From Lactarius indigo (Eukaryota; Basidiomycota; Agaricomycetes; Russulales; Russulaceae), in assembly GCA_025766275.1 (NCBI GenBank), contig JAFKAC010000120.1:62001-126000 (forward strand): 64,000 nt of DNA, given 5' to 3'. This document shows positions 1-12,841 of this stretch, piece by piece. The notes under the pieces are model-generated. The model did not search any database, had not been told where the DNA came from, and saw only the letters and a list, made by a program, of their open reading frames with translations. How positions within the stretch are numbered: position 1 is the stretch's first letter; the number at the start of each line of letters is the position of its first letter. The translations under genes and the position numbers were made by a program.

Positions 1-3000
1 ACACGCCCGTAAGGTCCAGAGGCAGGTAGGGGGACTTGACGCGCCTGTGGAGGTGACTGTTGAGAAAGACCAGCGCCATGAGGTGGAGGCGGAGTTCCGT
101 GAGAGTAGGAATGCGGCGGCGGCGGCCCGGGAGTCACGTGGCCACGCGGAGGAGGTGGAGCGTATTGCCCTGCAGGCGGCTGACGGGGAGGTAACTGCTG
201 CCCCGGAGGAAGTACGTTCGGCGGAGGGACTGATTGTGGCGGGCCATGTCCCTGGCCGGCGGGTAGGTATGGCCCAGGCGCGGAAGCAATGTGCGAAGGC
301 GGGACAGAGATTCGGCCTTGAGTAGGGGGAGGAGGGGCCCGCGCCTGCACGCTTCCGGGACGCGGAGGCGGGGGGACCGAAACTGGGGATTGACCACGCG
401 CTAAGCCCATTGGACTAGACACTAAACCTTGTACTGGCCCCGCATTTGGGAAGGGAGATGTGATGGCCGCGAGCTTGTTCGCAGAACCGCTGGGAGTGCG
501 TCGTTCAGGTACTGACGGCGCGTCGTTCCACCCGCCGTTCTCGCGACGCTTTGGTGGCGGTGCCGTAGTTGGGGGCGGAGGCTTCACGGCGCCGTAACCC
601 TGGGGAGGTGGTGGCATTACCTGGCCACCGTGCGGCTGCGGCGGAAGCTGGTTATATGCATTTCCAGAGGGATATGTGAGGGGCGCAATTGGTTGATATG
701 GCTGTGGCGGTTGCGCAGGCTGTGCAGGGGCGTACGGGTTGTTCGCAACTGGAGCGACATTGGCAGGTGCATATGAATTATACCCTGGGGCAGGAGGGGC
801 AGCAACCATGGACCTGGGTGCTTGTTGCTGAGTAACGGGGACATAAGGTCTGAACTGGTGGGTGGATGTGGATGTAGGAGCGACCGTGGGAACTGCAGGG
901 AGTGGAGGAATCGAGGCGAGAGCGGGCACTGGCGCGAGGGATGACGACGCAACAGGAGGATCAGTGACCCCAGCGGCAGTGAGAAGGCGTTCGCGTCCTG
1001 CTGCAATTTCAAGCTGCGTGTCTGGCGATCCTTTGTAACTGGGCGGAGTGAGCTTCAGGAATGCAACAGCGTGCTTGACGAGGCCTTGAGCGGCAAGGAA
1101 GTCCGCATATTCGAAGTAGCGATCATATAGACCAGAAAGCTTGTAAGCCCCAGCATCGCCGCCAACTGTCTCCGTTTGGTCCAAATCCTTATCAACATAT
1201 GATGCCGCCGCGCGGAATACTGTGACCTTCTCGATGAAAGTCTGGAGTGCGCGAGCATACGCCGTGTATCGTGAGACACTGGGTGCCGTCTCGTCAGCCA
1301 GGATCCGCTTTTCCTCTTCGGCCAGCTCTTCGACCCAGATATCGACCAAACGCTCGAGGCGACCGGCGGCGAGATATGCCAGAGTAGCGTTCTTCCTCAA
1401 TTCTGGCGCCTCGGCAGCATGCTCTGAGCGAGCAAGGCTTGCTTGGAACTCCAGTCGCGCGCCTAGCTGCTCGGCTAGCCCACCAAATTCGTCGGCGCGA
1501 GCGAACGTGCATAACACAACAAAGATCTCTTGCCAATCTTGCAATTCCGCGTTCTGTACGATGTCGGCAAGGTCGTTCGTTACTACGGATTGGAAGAGCC
1601 GGAGGTATGGCAGCGCTACAGTACGCCTCTCGAAGTACGCCTTCTGTGTGCGTGCCAGCAAGTCGGGCCCACCTTTTACGGCAAGAAGAATTGCATCAGC
1701 GAAGCGCTCAACAGATAAACACAGGGATACAGCGCTCTCAAAGTCGCCAACAACAAGCGCTTTGGTGACCAGGCGGTCTGTCTCGCTTTCGTCTGCCGGG
1801 TAAATGCGGAACGTATGGGTTTTGAGAGTATCGGAGGAGGCAGAGGAAGGACGAGAACCAATGGTGGCGGCAACAGACGAATCAACGCCATAGCTGGTGT
1901 GTGGAACAACTGGAGCATCCTCATTTGCGGACTGATTGAGCCCCATAGTACTGAAGAAATCGGCAGCTGCGTCTAACTGCGGAGTACCTGCAGGCCCATC
2001 ATCACCAAAGAGACTCGGCGCGGTAGTCGTCGACTCGGCATCTGGAAGCGGTGTCATATTCGACGCGTCTGAGGCAGCCCCCGCGCTGACCTCAGAAGGG
2101 GTCGCGTCGAGCAGGTCTTCAGCACTGGCAGTGGGACTTCTCTCAGGCTCCGCGAATGAGACAACGGGTTCGTGCGGCTTGTAGTCGGTGAGATCTTCCT
2201 CGGATGTTGATTTCACAACTGTGAGGGGAGTGCTCTCCTCAGCTGCAGACCTGAGCTTCGCAATGGCTTCTGCGACGCGTTCAGCAATCTCGGCCTTGGA
2301 AAAGCCTAGAAGGGTCACGAGTTCGTCCCGCGAATCCGCGCGGAACAGGCCGAGCAGAGCTTTCCATCCGGCGGCACTCTCAGCGGCTATGTTCTCGGCT
2401 TCAGCACCACGCTCAGTTGCGATCGCCGACAGATCTTGAGCATCGACCGCCTGGAGCAGTCGCTCTGCACGAGAGACGACACTGTCTTCAGTGACCAACT
2501 TGCGGATGTGTACAACGCCGCTCTGGTAGCGGCCCTCCTTGCTCATAAGGTTCGATACAGACACAAGTTGTCCACAGTACCCAAACGAGGCCGAGGCTGG
2601 GCGACAAAGCCACTTCGGAGGCTGCTTCAGCGTGAATGAGACCTGATTAGTCCGTGCGAAGCTGGGGTTGTCGAAAACGTCAGCACCATCCGGCTGAGGT
2701 GACGCGATACCAATTTCGCTTTGAGCAACATCGTTGGTGGATTGTATGGAGTGGAGGCCGATAGTTCCGTCGAAAAAGGCAGTTGCCAACAAGTCGGGGT
2801 TACGTGGACACCATTGTACTTGGAATGCCCAGTTGTCCGCTGAGGGAAGCTGCGGACAAAATATCAATATTTGGAAGCGCTCACGTGATAGCGACGCGTA
2901 CCTCGCCGATGATCTCAGATGTTTGCGGGTTCCAGCAAAGCGCACGGTTATCCTTGCCACTGGACAAAAGCAGATCCGCGTCTTGCTTACACCATGAAAG

Positions 3001-4045
3001 CGAAAGTACGCCTTTCTCGTGACCGGTGAGGATCTGGTATCATTCGTGAGTCTAAAAGCCCAAGGACGTAAAGAATTCAGCACACCTTTTCCGGTGCGCG
3101 CGCATTACGCAAGTCCCAGACCATTACGATAGGTGATGTATCATCCTCTGAGGAGGTAACTAGTCTGGTCGCCTGTGAAGGAATCAGTATGCGCCATTTA
3201 CCAGGTGAGCTGGTACGAACATTGTCCGGGTGCCACGCAACATCGCTCATTCCGCGACGCCCGCTGCCGGCCTGAGCTCCTCCCGCACCGCCACCATATG
3301 CCAATGCAACAACTTCTCGCTTGCCCCTGAGGTCCCACACGACGGTGTATCCCGTGCCGCTGGACGTCGCTAATACGTGGGGTACCTGGTTGTTCCACGC
3401 AAGCGCGCTAACTTCGTCAAGTTTTGAGCTCCGCGTGCCCGGGGAGTACGGTTTGCTGGGGTCTTTCAGATCCCAAATATATACCTAACGACGATATAAG
3501 AGTTCGAGTCGTAAATATGGAGGGGACGTCATTACCTCTCCGTTTATACCACCCGACGCAAATAGAGTAGACTGTATGGGATTAAAATCTAGGCCACGAA
3601 CGGGTCCAGTATGTGTGCTATTCTTGAGTATGAGAGCCTCGGAAGGGCTAGCGTGGTCGTGTCATTCGGGCGGTCGCAGAAAACGAAGATATGTCAAGAC
3701 AACACACCTTGCATGAGCCACAATTTTTGAGGGGTCCCAGATGGCAAGTTCGCCGTTTTCCATACCAGCAGCAATCACACCCTCTGGGCGACTACCGTCA
3801 CCCTGACCCCAGGCGATGCGATTGAACCTTGCTGTATTTGCAACTGAGCCACGGGGCCCGTTGTGTCCCTCTCCGCCGAGATCGTATTCTTGCTTGTTGA
3901 GAAAGTCGGGTGCCCAAATCTCCAGCTGACTGTCATTTGAAAAGGACTCGTCAAGAGCACCGGCCACAGTGCCCGTTGCCAGCAAGGGCGTCGAAAGCGG
4001 AGACCACGCGATAGTGGATGTCCTGTGAATCTCCTTGAGCTTCAT
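1..4045 (-). CDS. SEC31: SEC31, COPII outer-coat subunit (3' end beyond window)
   Basis: Scaffold of the COPII outer coat that, with Sec13, builds cages on ER exit sites. Exons on the minus strand: 4045-3708, 3647-3536, 3484-3086, 3033-2902, then a long exon from 2849 past position 1. The five visible exons stay in frame for about 1276 codons. The start [16 protein letters not shown] and N-terminal WD40 repeats (e.g. [39 protein letters not shown]) are typical of Sec31. An alpha-solenoid middle follows ([20 protein letters not shown], near plus 1700). The tail is very Pro/Gln/Tyr rich ([21 protein letters not shown]), matching the Sec31 Pro-rich region that touches Sec23/Sar1, and is still open at the window edge, so the stop and the C-terminal helical domain are missing. 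Start chosen as the first ATG before the WD40 repeats. All four introns are GT-AG. Family assignment is secure; the long last exon could hide a small in-frame intron. Confidence 0.95.
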
Positions 4046-4676
4046 GATGGTGTTAAGGTAACGATGGATGGGTTAATCGGGCCCAAGCGGTGCGACGACG
4101 TGTCACGTTCAATGATCCGGCCCTAAATCAAGCTGTCACGGTCACGTCATTGCATCCCAATTTGGAAGGGGCTAATAAGAGCCACGTGAGGCGTGATCAG
4201 GACGCGTCGATAATTACCGTCTGCATCCACGTACAGGCGCAGCCCTGCAGCGGGTGTTTTGTTGGTTTATAGGCGCCGTGTTTCTGCGTCCCTGATCTTC
4301 GCAGCCCAGCAGCACCCAAACCTGACGTCGACTTTTCATCGCGCTTCGCCCAGGGTTCACCCCCGACAAAACGCCGCAACCAGGTGTGATGGACCTGTGC
4401 GAGCATTCTACCCCCCAAATGGACAAATGAGCGGCTAGTCCACACAGCCAGTGGGTATCCCAGCCACATCCATGCGAAGCTCGCGTGTGCATCTAACCCC
4501 CGTGCCTACTTCACGCCTGTCACGCAATACAACCCTCTTGAGTGTTTTCCTCTAACGTTCTTGTTCAGCGCATTGCCCCGTGCTTCCGTCGCCCTGTTCC
4601 TTCGCTTATAATATGTCCTCATTTACCTCAGATTGTTACGCCTCTCCACATCCCTCTCTTCCCCCTTCTTGTCTAT
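4046..4676. promoter_or_regulatory. Divergent intergenic region between SEC31 and the UbiA-type gene
   Basis: About 630 bp separate the two divergent starts, so both promoters should lie here. Open frames in it have no recognisable protein character. The UbiA frame is open upstream to an ATG at 4542, so part of this stretch could be coding or 5' leader for that gene. No canonical TATA box can be assigned with confidence. Confidence 0.4.
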
Positions 4677-5774
4677 ATGAACATTCGTCTCTGGGCCGTT
4701 TCTGTCAACCTAACTCTCGCCATGGTGGTGAACATTTTCCTGCTAATTTTCTCTGCGGTCAAGTACCATATACATACCGCCATTCTATTTACATGGACCG
4801 ACTACAAGACCATCTTCCTCCCCATTGTAAGCCCTCCTCATCCTCCTATCCTCACCTGACAAGATGGCATTTTCCCTCGTAGACGGTCTTCGCTTGCGCA
4901 ACAGCTCCCCTGCAGTCTTTCTCCAGTTTTCTTCAATGTGGGGTGTGGATTTGGTTCCACCAGCTCATGTGCAACGTATCCAACCAAGCACGCAGCTACC
5001 AAGAGGACAAAGCCAATCGCCCATGGCGTCCTCTTCCGTCTGGGAGGATCTCCGAACCCAAAGCGGTAGTTTTGCGCTGGACCATGGTTCTTCTTTGCAT
5101 ACTCCTGTCATTTATCTATGATCAAGATCTCGTTCCAACGACCCTGAGCCTCGTGGCCGTCACGTACACGTATGACGAACTCGGCGGGGCAAGCAACATT
5201 GTTGGAAAGGCTCTCTGTACAGCCGGTGGATACGCTTCTTTCGAGGTTGGCGCGACTACGATCATCAGTATGTCCTACATGCCGTAGACGCTTCGCGGAT
5301 GCTGACAGTTGATAGGCGCTAACCATGCCTTGGACATTGTGTCTGTCACTGCTGTCATAATTAGCGGCATCCTCATTTTTACTGTGATACAAGCACAAGA
5401 CTTTCCCGATGTCGAAGGAGACAAACTTGCACGGCGCATGACATTTCCGATCTATGCTCCGGAACTATCACGCTTCTTGACCCTCTTTGCCATCGTCGCT
5501 TGGTCTATATTCCTCAGCTGGTTCTGGGGAATCGGTCGTATCAGTACGGCGCTTTTCATAAGCTTCGGCATTCATGTCGGGCTCCGCTACTACTTTTATC
5601 GAGATCTGGCGGACGACAGAAAGTCCTACCTTATATTCAATGTGCGTCCTCTTCCATTTCAGATGCCGGAGACCCGGAGACCGTCGATGCTGACCGGCCG
5701 GCGTGTTTTAGGTCTGGCTCATGGCCGCTCATGTCCTGCCTTTGCACGCCAGGACGTCCGTCTTGGCACTGTGA
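4677..5774 (+). CDS. UbiA-superfamily integral membrane prenyltransferase / terpene cyclase-like enzyme
   Basis: Four exons: 4677-4826, 4883-5267, 5316-5641, 5712-5774, giving 307 aa. UbiA enzymes are polytopic membrane proteins that bind prenyl diphosphates through two Asp-rich motifs and Mg2+. Both sites are visible: NQ-x5-ED-x2-NRPWRP at about residues 84-99 and QDFPDVEGD at about 206-214. The rest is hydrophobic with several membrane segments (e.g. ALDIVSVTAVIISGILIF, LTLFAIVAWSIFLSWFWGI). The last exon adds a conserved-looking VWLMAAHVLPL end. Start at 4677 gives a compact N-terminus that enters the first membrane helix; an in-frame ATG at 4542 would add 45 residues. The degenerate first motif (NQ/ED rather than NDxxDxxxD) resembles fungal UbiA proteins, some of which are terpene cyclases rather than aromatic prenyltransferases. 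Substrate is unknown. No other biosynthetic gene is adjacent, so cluster membership is not supported. Confidence 0.85.
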
Positions 5775-8700
5775 TGATCTGACTCGATCGACAGCCCATT
5801 TACGCCACCCATATGTATAAGTTAAGACGCACTTTCCAGCACGCCAGGCGCATGACTGTTATTTTTATTCAGACACTGACGCTCCTTCTTACGTCTTTTA
5901 CTGTTCGTATAATGTACAAGTACTGTAATAGCCCCACCATGGAATGCCTTACTATGCCACTCCACCCTATGATCGTATTTCCTTTTTTTTTCTTTTCAAA
6001 TCACTCACTAGTCGTGCTCGAGGTGGGAATAAAAGTATATGTACTTAGTACCCTATTACTTTCCAGCCATGCAGCGCTCCGCTCCTTCGAGAAGCCGTAT
6101 ATAATTATGAACGTCTGCCTGCCATCCTCGTGCGTCTTTTACGGCCGGGTTTTCTCCGATCTCAGGTAGGCAAAATGTGCCACTGCAGGGTTGCGGCCGC
6201 ACGGTCTTAATGAATTCGTTGCCATTTGGCCAGGTGGTAGCCGCGCCCCTGAAACGTGTAGCGCCTCGAGGCGCACGACAAACCAGCGCAGTTTACTGAA
6301 CGGTGCTTGGTTCGAGAGCCGCCAGGACGGAACGAAGGGGACGGTGCCGTTTGGGCCGTGACGCAAGTGCGGCAGTACAGTACAGGTGCTCTCTGCATGC
6401 AGGCAGCTCAAATCAGACGGCCTAAAGTTGCTGTGTCACTTGCGAATTCTTGACTGGAAGACATGCGGCCTTTCTTCGCAGTGATCCGGGGGAGAACGTG
6501 AAAGGCGATCACGAGTCACTACCGTAGTCACCAGTCACTGGCGCCCCATGTTAATCCGCAGAATTCATCCCTCGGTGCCGATATATAGAGCCTCCGTTGT
6601 AATGTGAAGACCCATAGAAGTCTCTTCATTTCGAGCGAAGCATTTGGCGTGATTAGGGAACGGCGTACCCAAATAGTGTAAATAGTCCTGGGACGCTTGA
6701 GACGAGAGCCTGGGCCATATTCTCCTTGAGAAAGTCCCCGTCACGGAATCGACACGACAGGATCTGCAGATCAGTCGATCCAAGCTCTCGAAACCGTCTC
6801 TGAAATGGTGCAATATTTGCGCATGCACACTATCCCATTCGTGTCAAGATCGAATGATGTGCGAGAGATCTGACCCGGGGGAGTGACTTCCGAACCCTTG
6901 ATAAAAAAAAAAAAAGAAATCCGGAACCAAACCGAAATAAACAGTCCCACATACCCCAATAGAACGGACATTAGCTGTGACAGTATCCACCCTCACAAGT
7001 GGGCTCGTGAATTAAGCACACCTTGCCGGCCGCCGGTGCCAGCTAATGGATGCAGACGGAGGCCAACCTAGACAAAAGCATGTAGGGTAAGTCTGCGGTG
7101 CCTGCTGTGAAAACAGACACCGGCATGAATCTTTGGAAGTTAAAGGCCGCACGGCTTCCGTCGACCTGACACGTATAAACCTTCGTTGGCGATTTGAGCC
7201 GGGTGTTGCTGGTCCGTGCAACATGATTGGCGCCAGGAGGAAGCTGCGTTCCCGCAGTCGCTCTAGGGGCTCGAAGACGCACGCACCTCAAGTGAGCTTC
7301 TGTCTTTCCTCACGCGTGGGACCATAGCCCTGACTCGTAACTTTGACACTGGGCACGCCACGGTGTCAGTCCAAAGAGAAGGCCGGGCTTCCTGTCATAG
7401 CCATCCCGAAAATCGGAGTAATCCCAAGACTCACTAAAGGCAAAGGAACTGTTCCCTTGGGAGCCCTCTCCGCCGCAGCGGTGCTATGAAAGTGCCCCGA
7501 GCTTCTCGCATGGTCCAGATGCTGTAGTAGCGGTGCCCAAAAAAACTGATGGACCTTGTGATGGACGTACGAAAAATTCCCGGGAGCTCCGTCAGCAGGG
7601 ACAGTGTTGGCAATATGAGAACGTTAAGTGCCTCAGAAATAAAAATAAACGGCAAGCACGGGACAGGGAATGGTGCTTGACACAGAACAGACACGCACGG
7701 CAATTGAAACGCTGGCTAGCCCATATTGGCTAGTCAAAGACCGAGGGCTAGTCTTTACTAGGAATTATTACTAATAAAATTCCCGGACTCGACGGAAACT
7801 TGGAGCAGGCAATGACACCCCGTGCAGTTTCGTTGACAGCTCCTTGTAACTTACCTCCCCAGTTTCCAGTCGTCTTCTCATCGTTTTTGTAACCCTTTTT
7901 CACCACGGGGAGGACATCAAGACTTCTGCAGACCACAGTTTACTTTTCTACGACGCCAGTTTGTCCCGTAACCTCGAAAGCATGCTCAGTGACTCGGAGG
8001 GAGATTCTGGTTCAAACCAACGGGCCTAGCATGGGCCATGCTAGTGCTACGGAGTCCAAGATGCGGTCCATCTTCCATTCCAGGCTTGTTCATGTTTTTT
8101 TGAACGGCATTCCCTCTCCTGGTGGGATAGTAGTCCCAGTGGCGCCCAAGTCTGAAGAACCTCGCTCGACCACGTTAGCGTTCCATGGCTGCCCCACTTA
8201 CGCCAATGTGTCGTATTTCAGCAGTGACCCGAGAAGCAGTTGCAGTCGCTCCTGCTACCAGAAGTCTTCCCTTGAATGGGCAAGCTTGGTCTTCGCCAGT
8301 GGTTGCGCCCATGCAGCGAGTGGAAGTCACACGAGACCGCACGAGTTTGGCCTCATGTCCCAAACGAACAAAGTCATGCCGTGGGTCCCCGCCACGTGGT
8401 CCCTCTTTTGGTACTGCTGCGCTTGTTCCCTACCTAATGGGATAAAACGATACAGGACGCTTCGGTGTGTGCATCTCAAACGGGGTGCTTTCACGGGGCT
8501 CACCTTTCTCGGACCCTCAACCTAAAAATATAACGACATATAGTACCAGGCAGGTATTCGCGTACCCTCTTCTGTTTTTTTATTAACGATCAGCCACTTT
8601 GATGCATTTAATACACGTACACGTACAACACCATGCAGGGATAATCGATACCCTGGGTTTCGTGTTCGACCCTCAGTTCGTCACGAGCGCGGTGTTGACT

Positions 8701-10757
8701 CGCGACGCGCGATGCACCTGATATGGCTTTATTTTGTCACTGCGTCAACATTGAGGGGCGATGCGTCAGGTACAACCGCGCTCACTGAATGTTTTATAGC
8801 AAATCAATCGATCGCCATCGTTTGTTCATACATAAACCCAGAAGGAATCGAAGCGATCGCGAAGCACTCGGGAACAAGTACTAAATGATGTCTAGAGAAG
8901 TTTTCCCGGTGAGTTACCGATGTTAGACATGTCGAAGAACGCGCCTGCGCCTCGAGAACCAAGGTGTTATACACATCCTTGCAAGTTATTTGTGTCTCCC
9001 CCCCAGTTCGTTCTGTACTGCAATGGCTGAGGGTGGGACGTGCTTATAAAACGACGTCACCAGTTCTAGAGGATTAGCCAGGTGGCATGAATGAGGCTTG
9101 TACAGTCGGTGGAACTGTACTTCTTTCTCACATATCAACATGTTCAGCACGGCGTAGAGCAAGAAAGCAAACGAGAGCGGGGTTTCGAGGTACCTGAAGT
9201 CCTTTGCTGTACCTCAGGGAAGGAGTCCAGACCGAATTCTGGGCCCGGAGAACGGGGCGTACGAGTAATATTATACGTCAGGGAGAGAACTTGAAGGTGG
9301 TTGGTGGGACGGTAATATGAGCATATCAACTTTGGATGGCATGCCGTGCGGCAGAGCCTGAGGTACAGAACCACCCTCAGCGAACGAAGACGAGCATGGG
9401 ATCAATCGGGATGCCACAGTGTGATTACTTCGTTTGTAGGACGTTAGCTATGAGGCGTTCTTGTGAAGAGAGTAAAATAGTAAAGTGAACCGAACCATGT
9501 AACCTGCTGCCCTTGAGTATAAACGAGACTCTCACCTGATAGAAAGGAGAGTGACAGAAAGAAAAAGCGGGAGAATATTCGGTCTTGCATTCAGTTTGTA
9601 GTCTCATGTATGCGTGCAAGCGGTGGCTACGAGATAGACAAGCATGCGAGCGAGCTACCGTCCTTACCTTCGGACAACACCTGGTTGTTGGACACCTCGA
9701 ACTTCTCGCTCACTCCCTGTCCGGTGCTTACAAAATTAGGTATACACCACCCAGTATCATCTTTTAACATACTCCAAGCATTTTTAATATAAAGATCCTA
9801 GTGTGTCGCAAATAATGAAAACCGGCTGTTTGTCACCCATGGTCGGGGTTTAATTGAGTGGCTGTGCTCTCCAAAAGTGGCGTCGCGTCCAAGACACTCT
9901 GCCCTTGCCTGTGCCAGCTGCGAGACGGTGGTCAGCACTTCAATGACCCAAATCGCAAGCTATTTATTCAGGAAAAAATTGAGAAAGTTTGCTTAGGGAG
10001 GTATCCCTCATCTAAGGCTTCTATTGCTTGCCACAGGTGGTAAGCCAAGGCATTAACAATGGAGAAGAACTCCTTTGGCTTGCATGGTTGCGTTCACCAG
10101 CGTTCTGCACTTGCACGCGTCCTTAGAGGTCTGAGCACATCATATTATTGATTATTGCAGTTAAGAATTCCAGATCTTATGCCATGCATGAGCGTGCGCG
10201 ATTTGTTGCGCTGCTGATCATTATATAGTCTGGGTGGGTCATTGTTCGTGTTTCCCAGCACGCCGTATTCGCGTACATCTTTAGTGATCCGATCATAGCG
10301 TACTCCTGTGCTAGGAAAGGGTTAGTATGAGGTTTTGTGTCGCGCAGAGACCAGCACGACCGGTCGCGACACTTCGCACCTCCCCGACTCCAAGACAGAC
10401 CTGGGTTGCTTGGGCAGAGTTCCCCAGCGTACCATATTATTACCACAATGGTATCTACAAGATGCCTACAATTCAGGGTCAAATAATGTAAGTAGTCTGC
10501 CGCTTGTCAACGCTGCACATACCACACTGACAATTGAGTAGGCCAAGCTCGGGGTTCGGGGTTTCAATTGGGGTGACAATTAGTAGTGACCGTCCGACAA
10601 CCAGGTGCTGTCTGAACACCAGGTGAGGGACGATAGTAGATAAATAAGTGAACGCATGGGAAACAAGGGAGGAGGGAGGGAGGAGAGAGAACTACGGATA
10701 GTAATGATTATTATTACAGTACTGCGAATGCCACATGGGCTAGCTATTTTTTCACCA
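5775..10757. other. Gene-poor 5 kb stretch
   Basis: No gene could be supported. The longest open frame (7989-8525 plus, 178 codons) is within chance length for this base composition and has no recognisable motif. There are A/T runs (around 6902-6915) and no obvious LTR, TIR pair, tRNA-like structure or array. The stretch probably holds decayed sequence, as its right end contains the GPN2 relic described next. Confidence 0.4.
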
Positions 10758-11130
10758 TTACCGCGTGCGCGCGGAAAGTGGAAAAAGGAAGACGAACCAC
10801 GCACCCTTGCGCGCACCAGAAACCTCTATCACCCTCTTCAAGCTGTTGCGATTCGTGCTCGTCTTGGCTTTCCAGTGCTCCGATGGATCGGAAGAGCACA
10901 CAAACGTCCTCACCTGTCCTTGTTTAGTCAATCTTCTGCCCAGTTGTCGTTTTCCTCGAGATGTTCCATGCAGTACTAATATCGGCAGCATACCGGCATG
11001 ATATGCCAGCGTTTGCGAGATCCAGATCGACTACTAACATTGAGTGCGCAAGGAATTGGTACTTGCGATACCTCTTCCGAATGACATGGCGACCATGGGG
11101 AGGTAAGAATGATAACGAGAAAGGAAGGTC
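10758..11130 (-). pseudogene. Decayed duplicate of the 5' part of GPN2
   Basis: This stretch matches, in order and on the same strand, the first exon, first intron and start region of the intact GPN2 gene 1.2-2 kb to the right. Shared blocks include CTCTTCAAGCTGTTG (about 10839 and 12413), GTTCCATGCAG versus ATTCCATGCAG (about 10963 and 12531), and just upstream of the start AGAAAGGAAGGTCTCCTTCC (about 11118 and 12782). A protein-level echo of the GPN2 segment NHNSLKRIIE survives as NRNSLKRVIE. The Walker A and GPN-loop coding parts are deleted or scrambled and the frame is broken, so no functional product is expected. It looks like an old local segmental duplication followed by decay. Confidence 0.75.
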
Positions 11131-11532
11131 TCCTTCCTACTTTGGTCTGCAGTGCCCCATTCTCTTATGTCACCAACGAGGCTGTTACTGTAATGCTATC
11201 GTACCCACGTAAATGAACAGGTAGCCTGAGTATGGTAAGAGTTAATAGGTGCTTGGGTCATCGCCATCTAAGGAATTTAAACTTCCTGTACTGTACTGTA
11301 CAGCAAGACAAATCGCCGGGAATGACCACTACGTTTGCCCTGCAATGGTTGTCCTTGTGGACCGTGCCAGCTAAGCTACGCCCTATCAAGAGAAAGGACA
11401 CTGAGAGTGACCGAGAGGACGCACGACAACTTATCTTACAAACAGCCAGAATAAAAACGCGTATTGGCAGTACCGTGGCCCGCCTAAGCCTGCCAGCAAG
11501 CCATACTATTTATCGCTTCCACCGGCTAGCCA
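11131..11532. other. Intergenic stretch downstream of GPN2
   Basis: About 400 bp between the GPN2 relic and the GPN2 stop codon. An open frame on the plus strand runs into the GPN2 3' exon but is its antisense shadow. Nothing else is visible; it should hold the GPN2 3' UTR and polyadenylation signals. Confidence 0.4.
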
Positions 11533-12769
11533 CTATGGCCCACTCCTCTCGCGGATACGGAGATCCCGCTTCTGCGCCTCGACATCCACGCCCGCCTCCG
11601 CCGCAGCGCGCCTGAGCGCCTCGCCTTCACGGCGCCACTGCGTCTTCTCGTACGCGTCCCACTCCTCGCGCGCGTCGACCCACCGCTCCTGCACATCGCG
11701 CACGTCACTGCGCTGCCCAACGCGAGGACCCATCGCGCTCGACAGGAGCGCCTGCACGTTAGGCCGCTCTGAGCCCGCCGCCGCAGGGTCGGGCGCTGCG
11801 GCGCCCGCCGGGACCTGAGTGTCTGAGGGGGGGACGAAGACGTAGCCCGTCGCGCGGTCGATGGCGCGCGTCAGGTCCAACATCGAGTGCTTGTCCTAGT
11901 GGTGCTGTGAGTGGAGGTCGCCTCTAATGCGCGCATACTACACGCACCTCGACGGCGAGCGTCTCGAACCCTACCAGGCTGAAATCCTCTATCAGCTCGC
12001 AGATCGCCATGTTCAGCGCTGCGAAGCGCGGGGAGGCGGACGAGAGCGCGTGTTCGAGGTGCGTGAGGTCCTGCACCTCGGTGTAGAACTCCAGGTTGAA
12101 GTCTACATTCGGAAGGTGAATGGGCGGGATAAGACGGCAAAAGTGGGGGACATTACCGAGGTCGCCGTACTGTGTGAGCAGATCGACCTTTGACAGTACG
12201 TTGATGTGCGGGAGTTCGAGGTGCAGCATCGCTCTCAGCGATAAGAGCAACACCGAGACGTACTTTGCTGCGTCGGTCACGTAGTGCGAGTCGCACAGGT
12301 GTACCGCAGCGAGCTAGGCCCCACCGTTCATCGTGTCAGTGCGCGGAAAAGAGAAGGGAAGAGACGAGCGACGCACCCGAAAGCCGCTCTTTCCCAACTT
12401 TTCTATTATCCTCTTCAAGCTGTTGTGGTTCGTGCTCAACTCGACTTGCCCTGGCAGATCGAAGAGCACGTAAGCGTCCCCGCCTAGCTCCTTCAGTCGA
12501 TCTTCGAGCCAGTCGTAATTCGCCTCTAGGTATTCCATGCAGAACAGCATGCCCCCGTTGGGCCCTAGCCCGTGCTCCGACATTGCATCTTGAAGGGTGA
12601 TGAGGGACGCAATGTCGATGGCGCAGGGGTATGGGATGTTGTCGTTCGCCGGATCGAGGTTGACTATGGAGATTGGGCGATTGAGCGCGGAAAAGAGCTG
12701 GTGCTTGCCATAGCAATACGTAGACTTTCCGCTCCCTGGAGAGCCGACGACGATCTCCCCAAATGGCAT
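11533..12769 (-). CDS. GPN2: GPN-loop GTPase 2
   Basis: Small cytoplasmic GTPase of the GPN family, which works with GPN1/GPN3 in assembly and nuclear import of RNA polymerases. Four minus-strand exons: 12769-12377, 12313-12157, 12102-11948, 11895-11533, giving 355 aa with all phases consistent. Visible motifs: Walker A GSPGSGKST (9-17), NLDPAN (37-42), the family-defining GPN loop (69-71), DLPGQVE (104-110, switch II) and the guanine-specificity motif SKVD (172-175). Exon 3 carries FNLEFYTEVQDL and LIEDFSLVGFETL, matching the GPN2 C-terminal half rather than GPN1 or GPN3. The C-terminal tail (Ala/Glu/Arg rich, likely helical) is longer than in animal GPN2. The start is the only ATG before the P-loop. 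Its 5' end lies 72 bp from the stop of the upstream Arb1-like gene, so its promoter must be very short or overlap that gene. A broken copy of its 5' part lies at 10758-11130. Confidence 0.93.
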
Positions 12770-12841
12770 GGCGATGGTGGAGAGAAAGGAAGGTCTCCTT
12801 CCTCATACAGTACATTGAGCGTACATTACACAACGTATGAC

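Noticed and set aside
47..397. Short frames on both strands at the left edge that resemble a coiled-coil fragment or transposon gag
   Set aside because: The SEC31 Pro-rich reading frame continues without a stop through this stretch to position 1, which explains the composition.
7989..8525. 178-codon open frame in the 5.8-10.7 kb spacer
   Set aside because: Length is within chance expectation for this window, the translation has no motif, and no splice-consistent extension was found.
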